Source: Onthophagus taurus (taxonomy: Eukaryota; Arthropoda; Insecta; Coleoptera; Scarabaeidae). From it: 64,000 nt of DNA. The stretch spans positions 9,057,001 through 9,121,000 of the forward strand of contig NC_091972.1 in NCBI RefSeq assembly GCF_036711975.1, in the 5' to 3' direction. The notes below the pieces were generated by a model. It saw only the letters and a list, made by a program, of their open reading frames with translations. It was not told where the DNA came from and made no database searches. Shown piece after piece: positions 33,766-46,622 of this stretch. Positions within the stretch are counted from its first letter, which is position 1. Each line of letters opens with the position of its first letter. The position numbers were made by a program, and so were the translations under genes.

Positions 33766-35031
33766 GACGTGAAAAAAAAACAGAGAAAAACTCATTCGAA
33801 CGGTTTTCATTTTCTTGAAAACTTTTACTTCCAACAATAATAATAAACCTAAATTGTTTACTTAACCATCTTCTAATGGATGTTAAGAACGTTTCTTAAT
33901 AATAAATTATGTAATGGTAAAATTTAAAATTTCGTTTTAATTTTTTTCCTGTTTGTTTTCAATTAAGTTTTATCTGATTTCGAAGCACGATTCGTGGTTG
34001 TGTACGTATTGATTTGCATTTATATTGCTATTATTATTAAATGAGTATCGGGGGAGACACCTGAATGCGACAATCGATATTCGGTTAGGGTGGCCTAAAC
34101 CGATACGACAAACTTTATTTATTTCATACTATTGTAAAATTTGATCATTGTTCTTCACCTTCTTTGATGGCAACTTAGCATGCACATGACTCTTCTGAGT
34201 TATTGTAAACTTGATACACGTCTTCATTCCTCAATGTGCCAAAACTTATTTCAAAGAAAAAAGTCGTTTCACATTGATACTGTCAGATAAGTACGGCTTG
34301 TCATATTTTTCCATCAACCATCGTAAATAATAATTTGTGTTCAACATCTAGTTCCAACCCTCTTTTTAAGTCCACTTTTTGGAGACTTTGTAGGAAAACA
34401 TCTTCAGATCTTTAATCAAAATTTGTGCTGATGTCGAATTGTGTGCATGGTCGTCTTAAATCATAATGGTAAATCTTCGTTGTGCTTATTGTCAAGTAAT
34501 TCCTTATCTGTCTAAACTATTTTTGTGAATAATAAATATTGTTTTTATATGAAAATTTTTAACCTCCTAGTTTTCACAAAAAAAAAACCATGGTAAATTT
34601 AGGTTGTCATTAGGTTGGCGCTGTCGCTTAACGACGATATTTCCTGAACGTGCCCGAGATCGTAATCCGGCGTCTTATAGGCGCTATTTTCCAGATAATT
34701 ACGCTTAAGACCCCCAAGATCAATATTTGCGCCCGCGCCCCTTTCTGCAAATTTTACAACCCATCTACCTATCCGAGCAAAAACTTTTCTCCGTCCACGC
34801 GAAACAAATTAAAACTCCATCACTAAATTACTATCAAAAACATAATTTATTACTTTATACAACTTTAACATGATGACATATTACATTATAAGTCATAGTA
34901 TTATTATACTTTCTTGTTCAATAAAATACTGTCCATACGTAAAATGCCAAAATTAATTTGTCAACACTTTAAAGTCCACATCAAATTAAATAAGTTATTG
35001 TCCGTCACCTACATTGTAATAAACTTTTTAT
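33766..35031. other. Intergenic, no gene recognised
   Basis: AT-rich apart from a short GC-richer patch at 34610-34750. The last 150 bp is likely 3' UTR of the phosphatase gene. Confidence 0.4.
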
Positions 35032-37245
35032 TTATATCACACAAGTCACATTTCTGTCTTGTTTCTCATCTAGTAGCGTTGATCTGGAATGTATTGATTT
35101 GGGAGGATTGTTTTTTTCCGGCACTTTGAATCTCTTCACCAACCCTATTATCGTATAACCGGCACCGATTGCACCTAAAATTGTACCGGCCAAAACGTCC
35201 CACCAATGATGTCTTCTATCCGTTATTCTAGTCAATCCGCAAACTGCCGCCCACGACACAAACGCCAACATTAGGAACGGTTTTAAAAGTTGACCGCTCC
35301 GTCTCCATTTTAGGCGATAATGAACTAGTGCCTGAAATAAACGAACAAAATTAAAATGCGCTATTATTTATCTGCAAAAAAGCTTAAAAAAAAGAGGAGC
35401 AAAATGAAAGCGCAACATACAAATGAGCGACCGAGAGTTTTCATTTCCGTATTTCGCACGCACTAGGACCGCATTTGCGATGAAAACGCGTTTCTGACAT
35501 TGTGTCTCCTCAGAATTAAAGCCGCTTTTGTGTACGAGAAAAACTCCACACAAACACTGGATTTCTAGATTAGTAAATCTAGGTCAAAAAGGAAAAATAC
35601 CAATTTCATTCATTATAATCTCAACAAAAAAAATATATATAAACAGTTTATGTAAAATTTAATATAATCAGATAAATATAACAAACAGTTATATTTTAAA
35701 GAATCCAGACTAGGATATTAACCCCTGACATCATTGAAATTTTGATAACATGGATTGCGACAATTATCATGAGTAAATTCACAATAAAAAACGCATACTC
35801 CAACACCACTCCTTAAATATACACATTGCTAAATCTTTGCATGTAAATGCGTCACCAAAAAATAAAACACATTGCTTCATTTTATTTTACATTTCAGTTC
35901 TTGCTACTTACCACACAAAAAATAGAAGCAAACACTGAAATAGACGTATGTCCAGATGGAAATGATCTTGAAGAATCCCCGACAACATAAGATGAATACC
36001 CAGTTCCTTGGCATTCAAAGTCTCTTACAAACGTTCCATTAACACATTCCTCTTTAGTTTGCGGTTTGCAAGTTGATAGGAAATGAGGTCTAGGTGCACC
36101 GACAATCGCCTTCATAACTTCCGTAACCATCAAAGTCGTAACAACTCCAATAAGCATGTCCTTGTACCATAACCATATTAACCGAATCGATTCGGCCTTT
36201 CTCGTATGTCGATACTCGATCGCTATAATCACGATAAGCGGCCCTAAAAACGAGCCTAAGATCAAAACAAGCGCGGTGATTGTGTCCCCTTCAAATTGGT
36301 ACGATAGAGCCGGATCGCCGCAATAGTATCCGAATTTGTTGGTAGGAATGACATCGAATTCGATAAAGGCAAGTAAAAGGCCCACTGAAAGAAAGAATTG
36401 GGATCATTTTAGGTGATTTTTTTCAGTGTATAGTCGACTTACTGAAGGATAATGACAGTCGTCGATTCGACATAGTTGATATTTAACTATAAATTAAACG
36501 TTTTGAAATGCACGTTCTTCCTAATTCAAAAATACGAATTATAATTTGTTGTAATTGTATTTATATAGGCTAAGTGCAATGAATATTTGAATTACACGAT
36601 TTTTCGTTTAGTCACACGATTAACTTTACTTGTTACTTGTTTTATTGTCAGTTAATAGTTTTAAGTCGAATAAATGGTCGTGTTTAGATGAAAATTACGT
36701 GCTATCAAAATTTTATCTTATCTTAGGTACTTTTGAATATTATTGAACGTTTTAACACGTTTCTAAATTTACATCAATTATATTCAAAGATCAAAAAAAT
36801 CATAGATACCTGTCATAAGTGACAATGACAGCTTAATGTGTCAAATTTCAGGATGCCAACTATATTTTAATAAAATATATACACGATTATAACGTTCTTT
36901 TTTAATTTGAAGTTCATTCCTAAAGTTTCAAAAACCCATTAAAGTAGGTTGAAATTAAAGAAACTTTGAGTTTAGTACCGCTGTTTAATAACGGTATATT
37001 CAACAAAACAAAAATTAAGTTTGCCTTTACTTAAACGTTCCTAAACGTAAACTATCGTAAGTGATAATGTTAAGTACCGGAAACTTACCAATAATAATTA
37101 CTAAAGTGTTTGTAAAGACTGCTACTGTAGGTTTTAACAAGTTTCGTTTGACGTTGTATGTTTGACGGCAATCAGCTGTAGCCAATCGTGTGGACTCTTC
37201 AATCGGTCCGATAGATGTCACTGAACTCGTCATTATTTTATTATC
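35032..37245 (-). CDS. Phospholipid phosphatase (PLPP / lipid phosphate phosphatase, wunen family)
   Basis: Three minus-strand exons: 37245-37089, 36384-35912 and 35331-35032. Joins are phase 1 (NTLVIII-VGLLLAFIEFD) and phase 0 (SIFCV-ALVHYRLKW). From the ATG at 37233 the product is 305 residues. The first 12 bases of the first exon (DNKI) are in frame upstream of that ATG and are preceded by a good acceptor (TTATCTTTTCAG), so upstream exons exist. The PAP2 catalytic signature is complete: KAIVGAPRP (KxxxxxxRP), FPSGHTS (PSGH) and TRITDRRHHWWD (SR-like ..HxxxD; Ser replaced by Thr). Six hydrophobic segments are expected. The family dephosphorylates extracellular lipid phosphates such as phosphatidate, LPA and S1P at the plasma membrane; in Drosophila, wunen enzymes guide germ cells. 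NGTF offers an extracellular N-glycosylation site. Paralogue identity is unresolved. Confidence 0.92.
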
Positions 37246-39682
37246 CTGAAAAGATAACAAAAATATTATTATTTTATGTATTTATTACATTTACATTAAT
37301 ACATAATACTATATTTCTTTTTTATACATAGTTAGTCATACGAATTAAATTATAAGATACGAAATATTAAACTTGATTATGTGGACGTTATGTGAGTTGC
37401 CTATATCAAGGCGATGATTATAAGATTTATCTAAATTAACATTTAATAATAATACGGGTCTTTTACCCGCATTGAAGAATTTCTTATTAAAGAACTAAAA
37501 ATGAGAAAAATTGGGTGTAATATTATTAAATGAATTTATAAATCGTAAATCGTCAAAAATTGTATACAGTGTGTTCAATTAGAAACCTAGATAAAATCGA
37601 ATCTATTACACTCTTCTGACAAAACATAGAACTACATTTATTTGATAATTTATGGTGACCACTATTCTTTGTAAAGTTAAGAAATGGGCCATAAATTTCC
37701 TGTATATATAATATTAAGAAGTTACTGTCAAGATTGGTACATTAGCGTACAAGGTCCAATTACGATTGGTACAATTAAGGTCCAATCCAGTTGTTTAAAT
37801 GCATTCTCCAGGACTGTGATGAACAATTTGGATTCAACATTGTATTGCCTTGTTTTACTCACAATCAGTACTTTACTACTTTTACACTCTTCAGTACGTT
37901 TATGCAATTTTATCGTCATTGTAGCATTCTTGTAGATGTTATAAATAAGTTTGGTGTGTCGATAATCGACTCTGCATTCTTAAAGTGCTTGCAAAACTGC
38001 CATCAACTCAATTTAAATTAAATTTTATATCCAGGACATTTACCTTTGAAAATAAATACCCGGGTATGTAACAACACTACTAGAACATTAAGCAATTTGT
38101 TTGTTTACTATACTGTACCTAATCTTTGGTAAAACGTTTATCTAGTTATTCAAAAAAATAACGCACGAGTATAAACAGATAACGTTATATTAACCAAACA
38201 GCAACTGATTTTTAAAGATATTAAAAAAATCGAAATTTTTTAAAATATCAATATCAATATGTTTATGTCAATTTTTACTCTCTCGTTATCTCGGCTTATG
38301 TTGGTTTATAAACATTGTTCTGGCGGGAATTTGTTTGTCAAGCAATCAAATAAATAAGACTCCAACACTAACTATGCTAGGAATTTTAAGAGTGTCATAA
38401 ACTTATAAATTAATTTTAACTTTAAAACCATGAAGGACTTTCTTTGAGGAGGGTTTGAAATATAAACAATTACGTTAGCAGTGTTGATTTGGTTTATATT
38501 TCGGGTTTGGTGCGAAAATAACTTAGCTACCCTCTTAGTTTAACTTTTTAATATCAACAGGAACCAGATGTTTTTTTTTTTTAAATTTGTGTTCAAATTA
38601 AGTGTTATTTTACATATCTAAATCCTACCTTTAGAAGAGTACAACTTGGGTTGGTTAAATGATCCCGATAATAACATGAGTGCATTACAGTAACCTGACA
38701 CTAACCGATGTACGTTTGAAACTGATGTGCTGACTTGCAATGAACAAAATAAATGAGTTGTATTATTTTTATTTTGTTTCAGTGTAGTGATTTATCTTAT
38801 AATATAGAAATTGTTTGTCATCATGAATAAATAATAAAATGCCTCAAAAGTATTCCCATTAAAACATTTTAACTATAATTTAAGTCCCATTACATATTGT
38901 TAAACGTCTACAACCAAAAACGTTCCCCCTATCATTTAATGACTCCTACAAAATGTTCTTTTAAACGATTCTTTTTATAGATCCATTTTGCTTTCACTAA
39001 AATTAAACATTTAGGCAAATTAAACCCTAAAATGAAAAATTCTTGGTAATTTTAAAATTTACTTAATAAATTTACTTTTGTAATAATTTCGTACTAACAC
39101 CTGTTGAATTATAAATACAAGGACCTACTACACAAAAGCGCCAGCTGGTTGTAGAATCCCCCCAATAGTCATTAAGTAGGCCTCAATTCGTTGACGTGAC
39201 GCTTCTAATTTCAAAGCTTCAGTCTACAAAGAGAGGAGAGAAAATAAGGGCGAACCGCTATAATTTCGAACAGATGGCACCGGGGATTTTAGATGAGATC
39301 CTCATAAAAACGACACGTGATATATTAATGGGACAATGTATGTTTGCCTCTCAGTTATAGCATTGGATAGATCAGTTCAAACATCAATGGATAAGACTGG
39401 ATCATAAACTTGAATATAAAACGAAAAATCGTAAAATTGGTAATGTATCAAAAAATTTTTATGTTTTAGAATCTGAATTTATGAAGATATAAAATAAAAT
39501 TATTAATTGTTATATATCATATTCGTCCTTGCATTTCTTAGCTGAATCATCATAATTTTACAGTATCTCATGTTTTATGCAATTATTTTTAAAGAGCTTA
39601 CTTCTAAAGTCACACGATATTAAATTTCTAAACAGTTTCAGTTAAAACAAACAAGCTTATTGAAATAAATTTAATTAATTAC
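37246..39682 (-). other. Long intron or upstream region of the phosphatase gene, nothing else recognised
   Basis: AT-rich sequence between the shared acceptor and the nearest candidate first exon. Short frames at 37684-38021 have no domain content. No repeat family recognised, apart from its general similarity to other AT-rich intergenic sequence. Confidence 0.4.
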
Positions 39683-39700
39683 CTTCATTTTTAAAGCCAT
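39683..39700 (-). CDS. Candidate alternative first exon C of the phosphatase gene (MALKMK)
   Basis: ATG in AATGGCT context followed by six codons and a GTAATT donor at 39682. The phase is 0, in frame with the acceptor at 37245. The predicted isoform starts MALKMK-DNKIMTSS (315 residues). A GC-richer stretch at 39840-39970 lies just upstream and could be its promoter. The exon is very short, so the call rests on phase and position. Confidence 0.35.
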
Positions 39701-40074
39701 TATGATCACTAAATAAACACAAAAACCAAAATTACTTCAAACAAATCCGAAAAATTTTGTTAAGAACTTTTTTTAGTAGGCATAAATGACGAATAGATGC
39801 ACTAAAGAGCACACACTAACTCGCTTTTAAATTTTAATGGGTGGCCCGTAGCGTGTAGCTGCTGTTGCCCGCGGAAGAGCAAATTAACTTCTCTTGGGTG
39901 AAGTGGGTTTTCGGTCGGAGGGCCAAGCGAACCAGGCTGAAAGTGCAGTCAATGAAGAGGGGACCACAGAGAGTTGTTGATATTATTAAGGACCGTGGTA
40001 CACAATAGAGATGATTTATACAAAAATATATATTTGGAATAAAAATTTATGACCAAAAACAAATTATATTCAAA

Positions 40075-40317
40075 TCAAAATCGAGATAACCCCACCCTGT
40101 CTAAAATTACATATTTTAGAGGTGGAATATAACCGTAAGATTGAAGACGATAACATATACATGAACCGTGTGTGTCGAAGGGTAAATAAACCATTGTCCC
40201 ACACGTGCTACAACTGGGATTGTATTTATGAGATATATTGTATACAAATGTGTAGCCACAAAGAGGTAGGAATCTTGGAATAGCATTCTGTTCAAGATAA
40301 ACTTCTCCTCCAAGCAC
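40075..40317 (-). other. Cys-rich open frame, uncertain
   Basis: A frame of about 75 codons reads NAIPRFLPLCGYTFVYN, CSTCGTMVYLPFDTHGSCIC and YRLQSYGYIPP before its stop. The cysteine and aromatic content looks protein-like, but an in-frame stop sits immediately upstream and no acceptor in this frame is convincing. A second frame on the same strand (40116-40349) has an acceptor-like GTTTTTAG at its start. Either could be an exon remnant; neither is recognised. Confidence 0.2.
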
Positions 40318-40408
40318 GGATCACAATCTAAAAACACCATCTCACTCACAAATTAACAAGTTACAAATGTGAAAAGTTAAATATAGACTACATCATTTTT
40401 TGACTTAC

Positions 40409-40462
40409 TTTACAGAAAAGATACTCGAAAACTTTCTGGACACCACTTGCAATCTTGAACAT
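40409..40462 (-). CDS. Candidate alternative first exon B of the phosphatase gene
   Basis: An ATG (CATAATG context) opens 18 codons, MFKIASGVQKVFEYLFCK, ending exactly at a consensus GTAAGT donor (40408). The phase is 0, so splicing to 37245 gives ..LFCK-DNKIMTSS without a frame change and a 327-residue isoform. The extra residues form a moderately hydrophobic cytoplasmic N-terminus. It is evidence by splice logic only; no transcript is visible. Confidence 0.45.
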
Positions 40463-40469
40463 TATGGAA

Positions 40470-43100
40470 AGTAAATTATAATAGTTTAAAGCGAACTAAA
40501 ACTTTCTTGTAGATTAGGAATTATTCATGGTCAATCCCAACCACAAACTCCCAATTGCGCAGAATCGAATAAAAGTATATCGCGATTACCGTCATCATTA
40601 TTATTCACATTAATTTTCCCAAGTAAATTACCATTTTTATGGAGTAATTTTTTTGGAAAATTACGGGTTGATATTGCAAGTTTTGTATTTTTAGCTTGAC
40701 AAATATATTTAAAATTTCATTTTTTTCTTCATAAAAACAATCTTTATTATAGTGAATAGGATTTTTTGTTGACTCATATCAAAATCAAAGATGAGATGTA
40801 TCATTAAATTATTTACTATCTTATCTTGTAAAAAACTATACCTATAAAGATTTTTGGAAAAAACAAAGCATGATTCACTTTCTATTTATTTTAAAAAGAA
40901 TGGTTACTAAAAAATTACGATAAAATACTTAACAATTATTATTTTGGTCTTATTATTCATGTAGAATCGATTATAATAAATACTTTAAGTGATAAGTGCC
41001 ATACCAGACTGCTATATTAAATAGTGATTTTATAAAATTTAGTTCAAGTAAATTAAAAATGACACCAATAAAATAATTCTTTAGTGACATCATCTACTTT
41101 TGATTGATCCTGTACACTCATTTTATATGAAAAAAACAAAGATTAAGGTAAAATGAAACATGTGTAATAGACATATAGTTGGGTATCTGTTGATTCATAA
41201 AAAGCCCTCTATTGATAATACCTCATTTGAGAACAATTTGTTATTTATACTAAATAGTTAAAAAGAACTATTTCGGAATTCTTGGTTATTTCTTTTAATC
41301 GATAAAACCTGTTTAAAATCCAAATCTGACTTAAAACCTACCATTCTGACTTATTTCTCAAGAATAATTTAAAAAAGCAAAAAAAATTGGAATTTTCAAG
41401 GTTCAGGATATCCATTATTAAATAACCTTAACCTTCCACCGATTAATCAGATGTGTTTTCAAGGAATCTGACTTCACGACACGTTCAGGTGAAAACTTCA
41501 AGGAATGACTCATCGCACGTGAAGATTTCTAAGCTACGAGTCAACCGAACCATAACCGGAAGGCAATTCTATTTTTTGCATATTTACAGATACCAATTAA
41601 AGTAAATAAATAAATTTTTAGTTTATTCATTAAATACAGAAAAGTAATTTGTAAATAAATAGTTGACTTACCTATGAATCTATTAACATTTTTGTTTCAA
41701 AACATATAACTTTGTAATTATTTCCGAGGACATAATAAATTACTACCGAACACGCGACGTTCAAATTCAAAAAATAATACAAAATATTATACTGATACTT
41801 ATAACACTGATATTTTCTTGATAAGATAAGCACACCTATATAGAAATTTCAAAAATTTAGTATAAATGAATCCTTGTAACTGTTAATGCTTATTAAACAT
41901 TTATTGATGATAAGAACCAAATCCCAATAAAATGGTTTATAAATTGATATTAATTTGATAACCGTTTCATTGATCTTTTGAGAGTTTAATGCAATGATTC
42001 ACGGTGACACTAATTAGATAATTGGCCGCGTGCAGATGGCGCCCTTTTATTGCACAGCCGCTTCACTTTACATGGCTACAACGGTCCTTAAGTGGATCAA
42101 CCATTAATTCATTCATAAGGTGAATGAGCTCAACGAACTATGAATGAGGACAGATATTTGTGTACTTCTTAAACCGACAATTTTACTATGCTCTAGAATT
42201 TGAATACGTTACAATTTTCATACAAAAAGTTTACTAATTAAAAAAAAACAGCATACACAGGGACTTTGGTATTCATTAATTACTTTATTATTCAATCAGC
42301 AAAAATGAAAAGAGTATTTTTTATGATCAATCTCAGTTCCCAATAACTTCAATATATGGTAAGATTAATAAAGAAGAAATGGTCGCTAAATAACGATTTT
42401 GGCGCAAACTTCCAAACAACGTTGGATATAAAATGGCAAGAATGTAATTATGACTGTGAATGACTGCAAATTCCGCAGGTGAACGAATATGGGATACTAA
42501 ACCACTCGATTTTTAATTTGTTGAATCATACGAGTTTTTCCTGTAATGTTAAATCTTTGCGTGGCATTTTGATTAAAGCCAAAGTTAAATTAAAGTGATG
42601 ACATTATTAAAGTACAACCCTAAAACGTCCTGCAGATAGCGCCTTTATCAAGGTGGACCGATTAACCGAATTGTTGGACCAAATAAGCGAAAAAACACTT
42701 TTCTCTCGATTAAGTCAATGTTCCCATTAAAGTACAGCTAGCTTGTTCAGAGTTACATTGAGATATAGATAGTATTGAGATGCGAATGAGCAAGAGATGG
42801 TTCTCCTCGTCGTCGGAGTAAAATGAGGCTTGACAAACAGGGATACATCCCTAGTCGAAAGAAGAGGAAGATGCGAATTACTTGAGACATGAAATGAATG
42901 CAATGTTATTTCTGTTATAAAAAAAAACTCTATAATCTACAACTATAATCCCCGAGTCGTGGAAGAGAGAGACATAAATATTGTCTGTATTGATCACTCT
43001 GTTAAAGTTTGTAATCCACTCTAATCTCTCAGGCTGCATTACATGTAGTATTCTATAATCCCTCGTATCTTTCAAAATTCGATTTTGTTGAAAATATCTC
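40470..43100. other. Intronic or intergenic AT-rich sequence, nothing recognised
   Basis: No domain-bearing frame. 41400-41560, 42000-42130 and 42640-42860 are locally less AT-rich and may hold regulatory sequence for the neighbouring candidate first exons, but no motif can be named with confidence. Confidence 0.4.
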
Positions 43101-43102
43101 AC

Positions 43103-43114
43103 ACGGGTTGTCAT
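43103..43114 (-). CDS. Candidate alternative first exon D of the phosphatase gene (MTTR)
   Basis: AAAATG (good start context) opens four codons, MTTR, ending at GTGAGA. The phase is 0 and in frame with the 37245 acceptor. It could alternatively be the start of the unspliced 78-codon frame 42878-43114, which has no recognised content. Weakest of the four candidates. Confidence 0.2.
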
Positions 43115-43119
43115 TTTCG

Positions 43120-44335
43120 AAAGATTTACAATACGGACAATATAAACAAAAAATAAAATTTGTGTGGAAAACCTAAATTTAATTACTCAATAACGTGTTC
43201 GTTGTTTCAATACAAAGATTGACTAATTCAGTGTACAAAGTTCTTTATATCAATTAAAATTCATTAATTCAATAAATGTTGCTCATGAGGTATGTTAAGT
43301 TATATTTAGAAAAGTATATAAAGCAGTTTGATTAAATACGATAAAAGTTGTTTTTAGCAGGATTAAATTATTTTGAAAACAACGTGGTTAAATAAGCAAA
43401 AAAGTATATAAGATTTTAATGTTTGTGTAGCCTAAACCAACAAGTTTACAATGTCTAATATATGTAACAGTTCTTAATCTTTTTTAAGATAACAGAAATG
43501 CTTTAACTCAAAAAATTAAATAATAACCATAATCTATTAAAAATTAAGTTTTTTTAATAGATAACTCTTAGTATTATGGATTCTATAATATCTTAATAAC
43601 CACAGATTAACGAAACGTATCATTTTAAGAATGAGAGCAGCAATAAAAATGATTCATGGCTTATTGCATTCTTTACATAAGCCTGATGATTGAAAATGTA
43701 TCAAAAAAATCTAAGAATTGTTGTAATCACTTACTTTTTTTTTTTAAATTGGATTGTTCAAAATGATTAATTTGTTAGTTGTCTCCAATATTGTTTATGA
43801 TTTCGTTATTAATATCCTACCAAGAAAATTATTAACCAATACGAATGAGTAATATTGTTAATAATAACCCCATGTGGGGTCTTTTTCATATTTATCAATG
43901 AATATACAACATTTCCGTAAAAAAATAATTTGCATATAACATTACCGTGACTCACAAAATCCCACGCAACTAAAAAAAACTTTTAAACAATGTGTTATAT
44001 AAGCGGATTACAATGCCTAAAACGTAATTAAGCAATAACGTACAATAGAATTTACTTAAATGAATTGAAGAAAATTAAACTGCAAAAAAATCTATTGTTT
44101 ATAATTTCATTTCATTTTGTAGTCACATAATTTTAATTATTGTTAAAAGTTGTCGTTGTAACTTATATACTCTAACTAACAATAAGACCAATTTGAATCT
44201 TCCTATTAAACAAACCAAGGAATTGTCACCATTCTGAGTCCTCTTATTGGCTAACAACTGGATTAAATACATTTAACGAGTAAATTGTAAAAGTGGGCAT
44301 TAGTTATTATTATAGAAAAAAATTTAAAAATATGT
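43120..44335. other. AT-rich sequence, nothing recognised
   Basis: No open frame, repeat or RNA gene recognised. CCCCATGTGGGG near 43868 is a short perfect palindrome of no clear meaning. Confidence 0.4.
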
Positions 44336-44341
44336 ACTCAC

Positions 44342-44392
44342 ATAACACATTCCAGTATCAATTGAGTATACGCCAGTTTGGTTGTTGAACAT
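44342..44392 (-). CDS. Candidate alternative first exon A of the phosphatase gene
   Basis: CAAAATG opens 17 codons, MFNNQTGVYSIDTGMCY, ending exactly at a GTGAGT donor (44341). The phase is 0; splicing to 37245 gives ..TGMCY-DNKIMTSS and a 326-residue isoform. It resembles exon B in length, MF start and a GV at residues 7-8, which may mean descent from a duplicated first exon. It would imply a 7.1-kb intron. Confidence 0.4.
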
Positions 44393-45590
44393 TTTGAAGA
44401 ATAAATGTCAGAAGATATATGAAATCTATTTTAAGTAGTTTAAACAATATCAATATTTATATTTTTAGTTGCACTTTTTATCTATTTACTCAAGTGGTAA
44501 ATATTTAGAAAGTTCTACACGTCGTTCACGAAGTCAACTAATATGACTACTGAGTTTACTATACACACACACAATCGACTGACGAAAAATTCCTCTCTCC
44601 TCCAATCATCTGAAGGTTAAACTTCTGTGCAACAGGTAAACCCAACTAAAGGCAGTCAACCTTCTATACAACGAAGAAGTGAATTTTTACCTGTAAACGT
44701 TCACTGACCGTGCAAACACGAAACTGTTGCAATCCAGACGTTGGTGTTCTTATTATTTTTTTAAGTAGGGGACCCCACCAATGGAACGAAAATTCGTTGC
44801 TTGGTGAATAGTGTTTGTGTGCTACTAAGAAATGGCGTTGGATTTACACGAACTTATATCAATCAAGCAATAAAAAATTTGTGACTAATACAGTTGTTTT
44901 AAGTTTTTTATTACTTATTATAAACGTCTTATCTTCGTAATCAAGTAGTCAGGCGGCAATTAGAGATGAGTGTAATGTTTACCGGTAAAGATAATTACGT
45001 AAATCGTTTGGAATTATTTGCGGACCTGAGAATGAATGTACTTATCTACTTTTCGATAACATTAAATAAAAATGATATAATGTAAAATTTAATTAGTGGT
45101 GGAGTGGTCGGTGGTTTCTATTCTCGAAATTAATAAACACTATTATTTATGTAGTGTATAACTATCTATATTTAAATTATATTTAAATAGATTTTGTGGT
45201 TTTATTGTTTTCCGAATTATAAAATTATTTTTAAATGTGTTTGCGCTACAAGCCATACTTGTAGTATGGATCATCTATTATCCACACTACAAGCAATACT
45301 CTACGTTGTGGCGACTATATTTATAATAAAGAAATTTTTTGGTATGTTGTGTATTGGCCACCATGCTATATGTTAGTGTGCACTTCGCAACTAGTCGAGT
45401 AGTTGATAAATCTTGAATTGCAATGTAATTGTATCATATTTTACGTTCTGCAAACAGCTTTCCAACTGATGAAGACAATATTGGGTTATATTTTTATTAA
45501 GCTTCCAATGCGATATTCTCCCCAGCCCCGGCCAAAATTTCAATAGTTTTATGATTTTGCTTCAACACCTGCCGAAATAAAGTGTCCATG
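44393..45590. other. Upstream flank, no gene recognised
   Basis: 44500-44760 has a more even composition and an ACACACACACA tract (44563-44573), and is the likely promoter region if exon A is real. The plus-strand frame 45194-45376 has no recognisable domain. Confidence 0.35.
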
Positions 45591-45592
45591 TA

Positions 45593-46622
45593 CAGGCTGG
45601 TTCAAATTCGATGTCCGAATAGGCTATTTCGGAAACTATAAGAGTTAGAAAAAAAGTAGCTTACATGTCTCGATCTCTTTTTTTAAGTAAATTCCAATGT
45701 CGAAAACCTCAAAGCGCTATCGTCTTTTGTTTTTCCCCTAGAGGCCAAAATTGAAAATATCGTAAAACCAGCAAGCAAAAATTTTTTCGGTGTTAGATTT
45801 TGAGATATTATGACAATTTTTGTTTTTTTAAATGGAAACAACACTGATTATTCGCTTATTATTGTTGATTATTTCTTATTGTTTTAGAATAAAGCTAAAA
45901 ATAACCTTTTTTTTAGTGTCGTCGAAGAAATTAAATTTACAGCTTCCTGTAAATTACGGTACTATAACTAAAAATTAAAAAACATATTTCTCCAGTCCAA
46001 AATAAAGCAATCCATTAAATATTTTCGTATTAACAGTTAGTGTAATAAATATAATTATTTGTTTTTAAATACCGGAAAAATAATACCCCGTAATTTAAAT
46101 ACCGCCCCTTAATTTACAGGAAACTGTAAATTTCATTTTTTCAACGACACTAGATTTCGGCGGCGGGGCACTTAGAAATTTTATAAAAGAAAGTTTATTT
46201 TTAGGTTTATTCTAAAACAGTAAGAAATAGACCTGTCGAAACCTATATTTTTGTAATCAGAAAAAAATAACGAATTTAATAAGCGAATAATCAGTGGTTG
46301 TTTCCATTTAAAAAAACGAAAATTAGCATATCTCAAAATATAAACCTGAAAAAATTATTTGACTACGTCATCAAATTTTCTGTAAAAAAAGTGTCCATAT
46401 AATGTCTTAGTTATAATACTCCACCTATAGTAATAACCAAGATAATTGCATTTGCTGGTTTTTCGATATTTTCAATTTTGGCCTCTAGGGGAAATACAAA
46501 AGACGATAGCGCTTTAACGTTTTCGACATTGGAATTTATGTAAAAAAAGAGATCGAGACTTTTTTTCTAACTTTTATAGTTTCCGAGATAGCCTATGAGG
46601 ACATCGAATTTGAACCATTCTG
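45593..46622. mobile_element. 1,030-bp long-inverted-repeat transposon flanked by TA
   Basis: The two halves are reverse complements over most of their length. The left end CAGGCTGGTTCAAATTCGAT and the right end, read inward on the other strand, CAGAATGGTTCAAATTCGAT match except three bases. Further shared blocks include CTCTAGGGGAAA-type sequence (about 45735 and 46490), the TTCTAAAACAG/CTGTTTTAGAA region, and CTGTAAATTA around the centre (45930-46140). TA at 45591-45592 and 46623-46624 is the expected target duplication of Tc1/mariner-class elements, and CAG..CTG termini fit that class. No transposase frame is present, so it is a non-autonomous, hairpin-forming copy. Confidence 0.88.

Noticed and set aside
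35368-35553. 61-codon minus-strand frame
   Set aside because: It lies inside the phosphatase intron between two exons whose phases already match.
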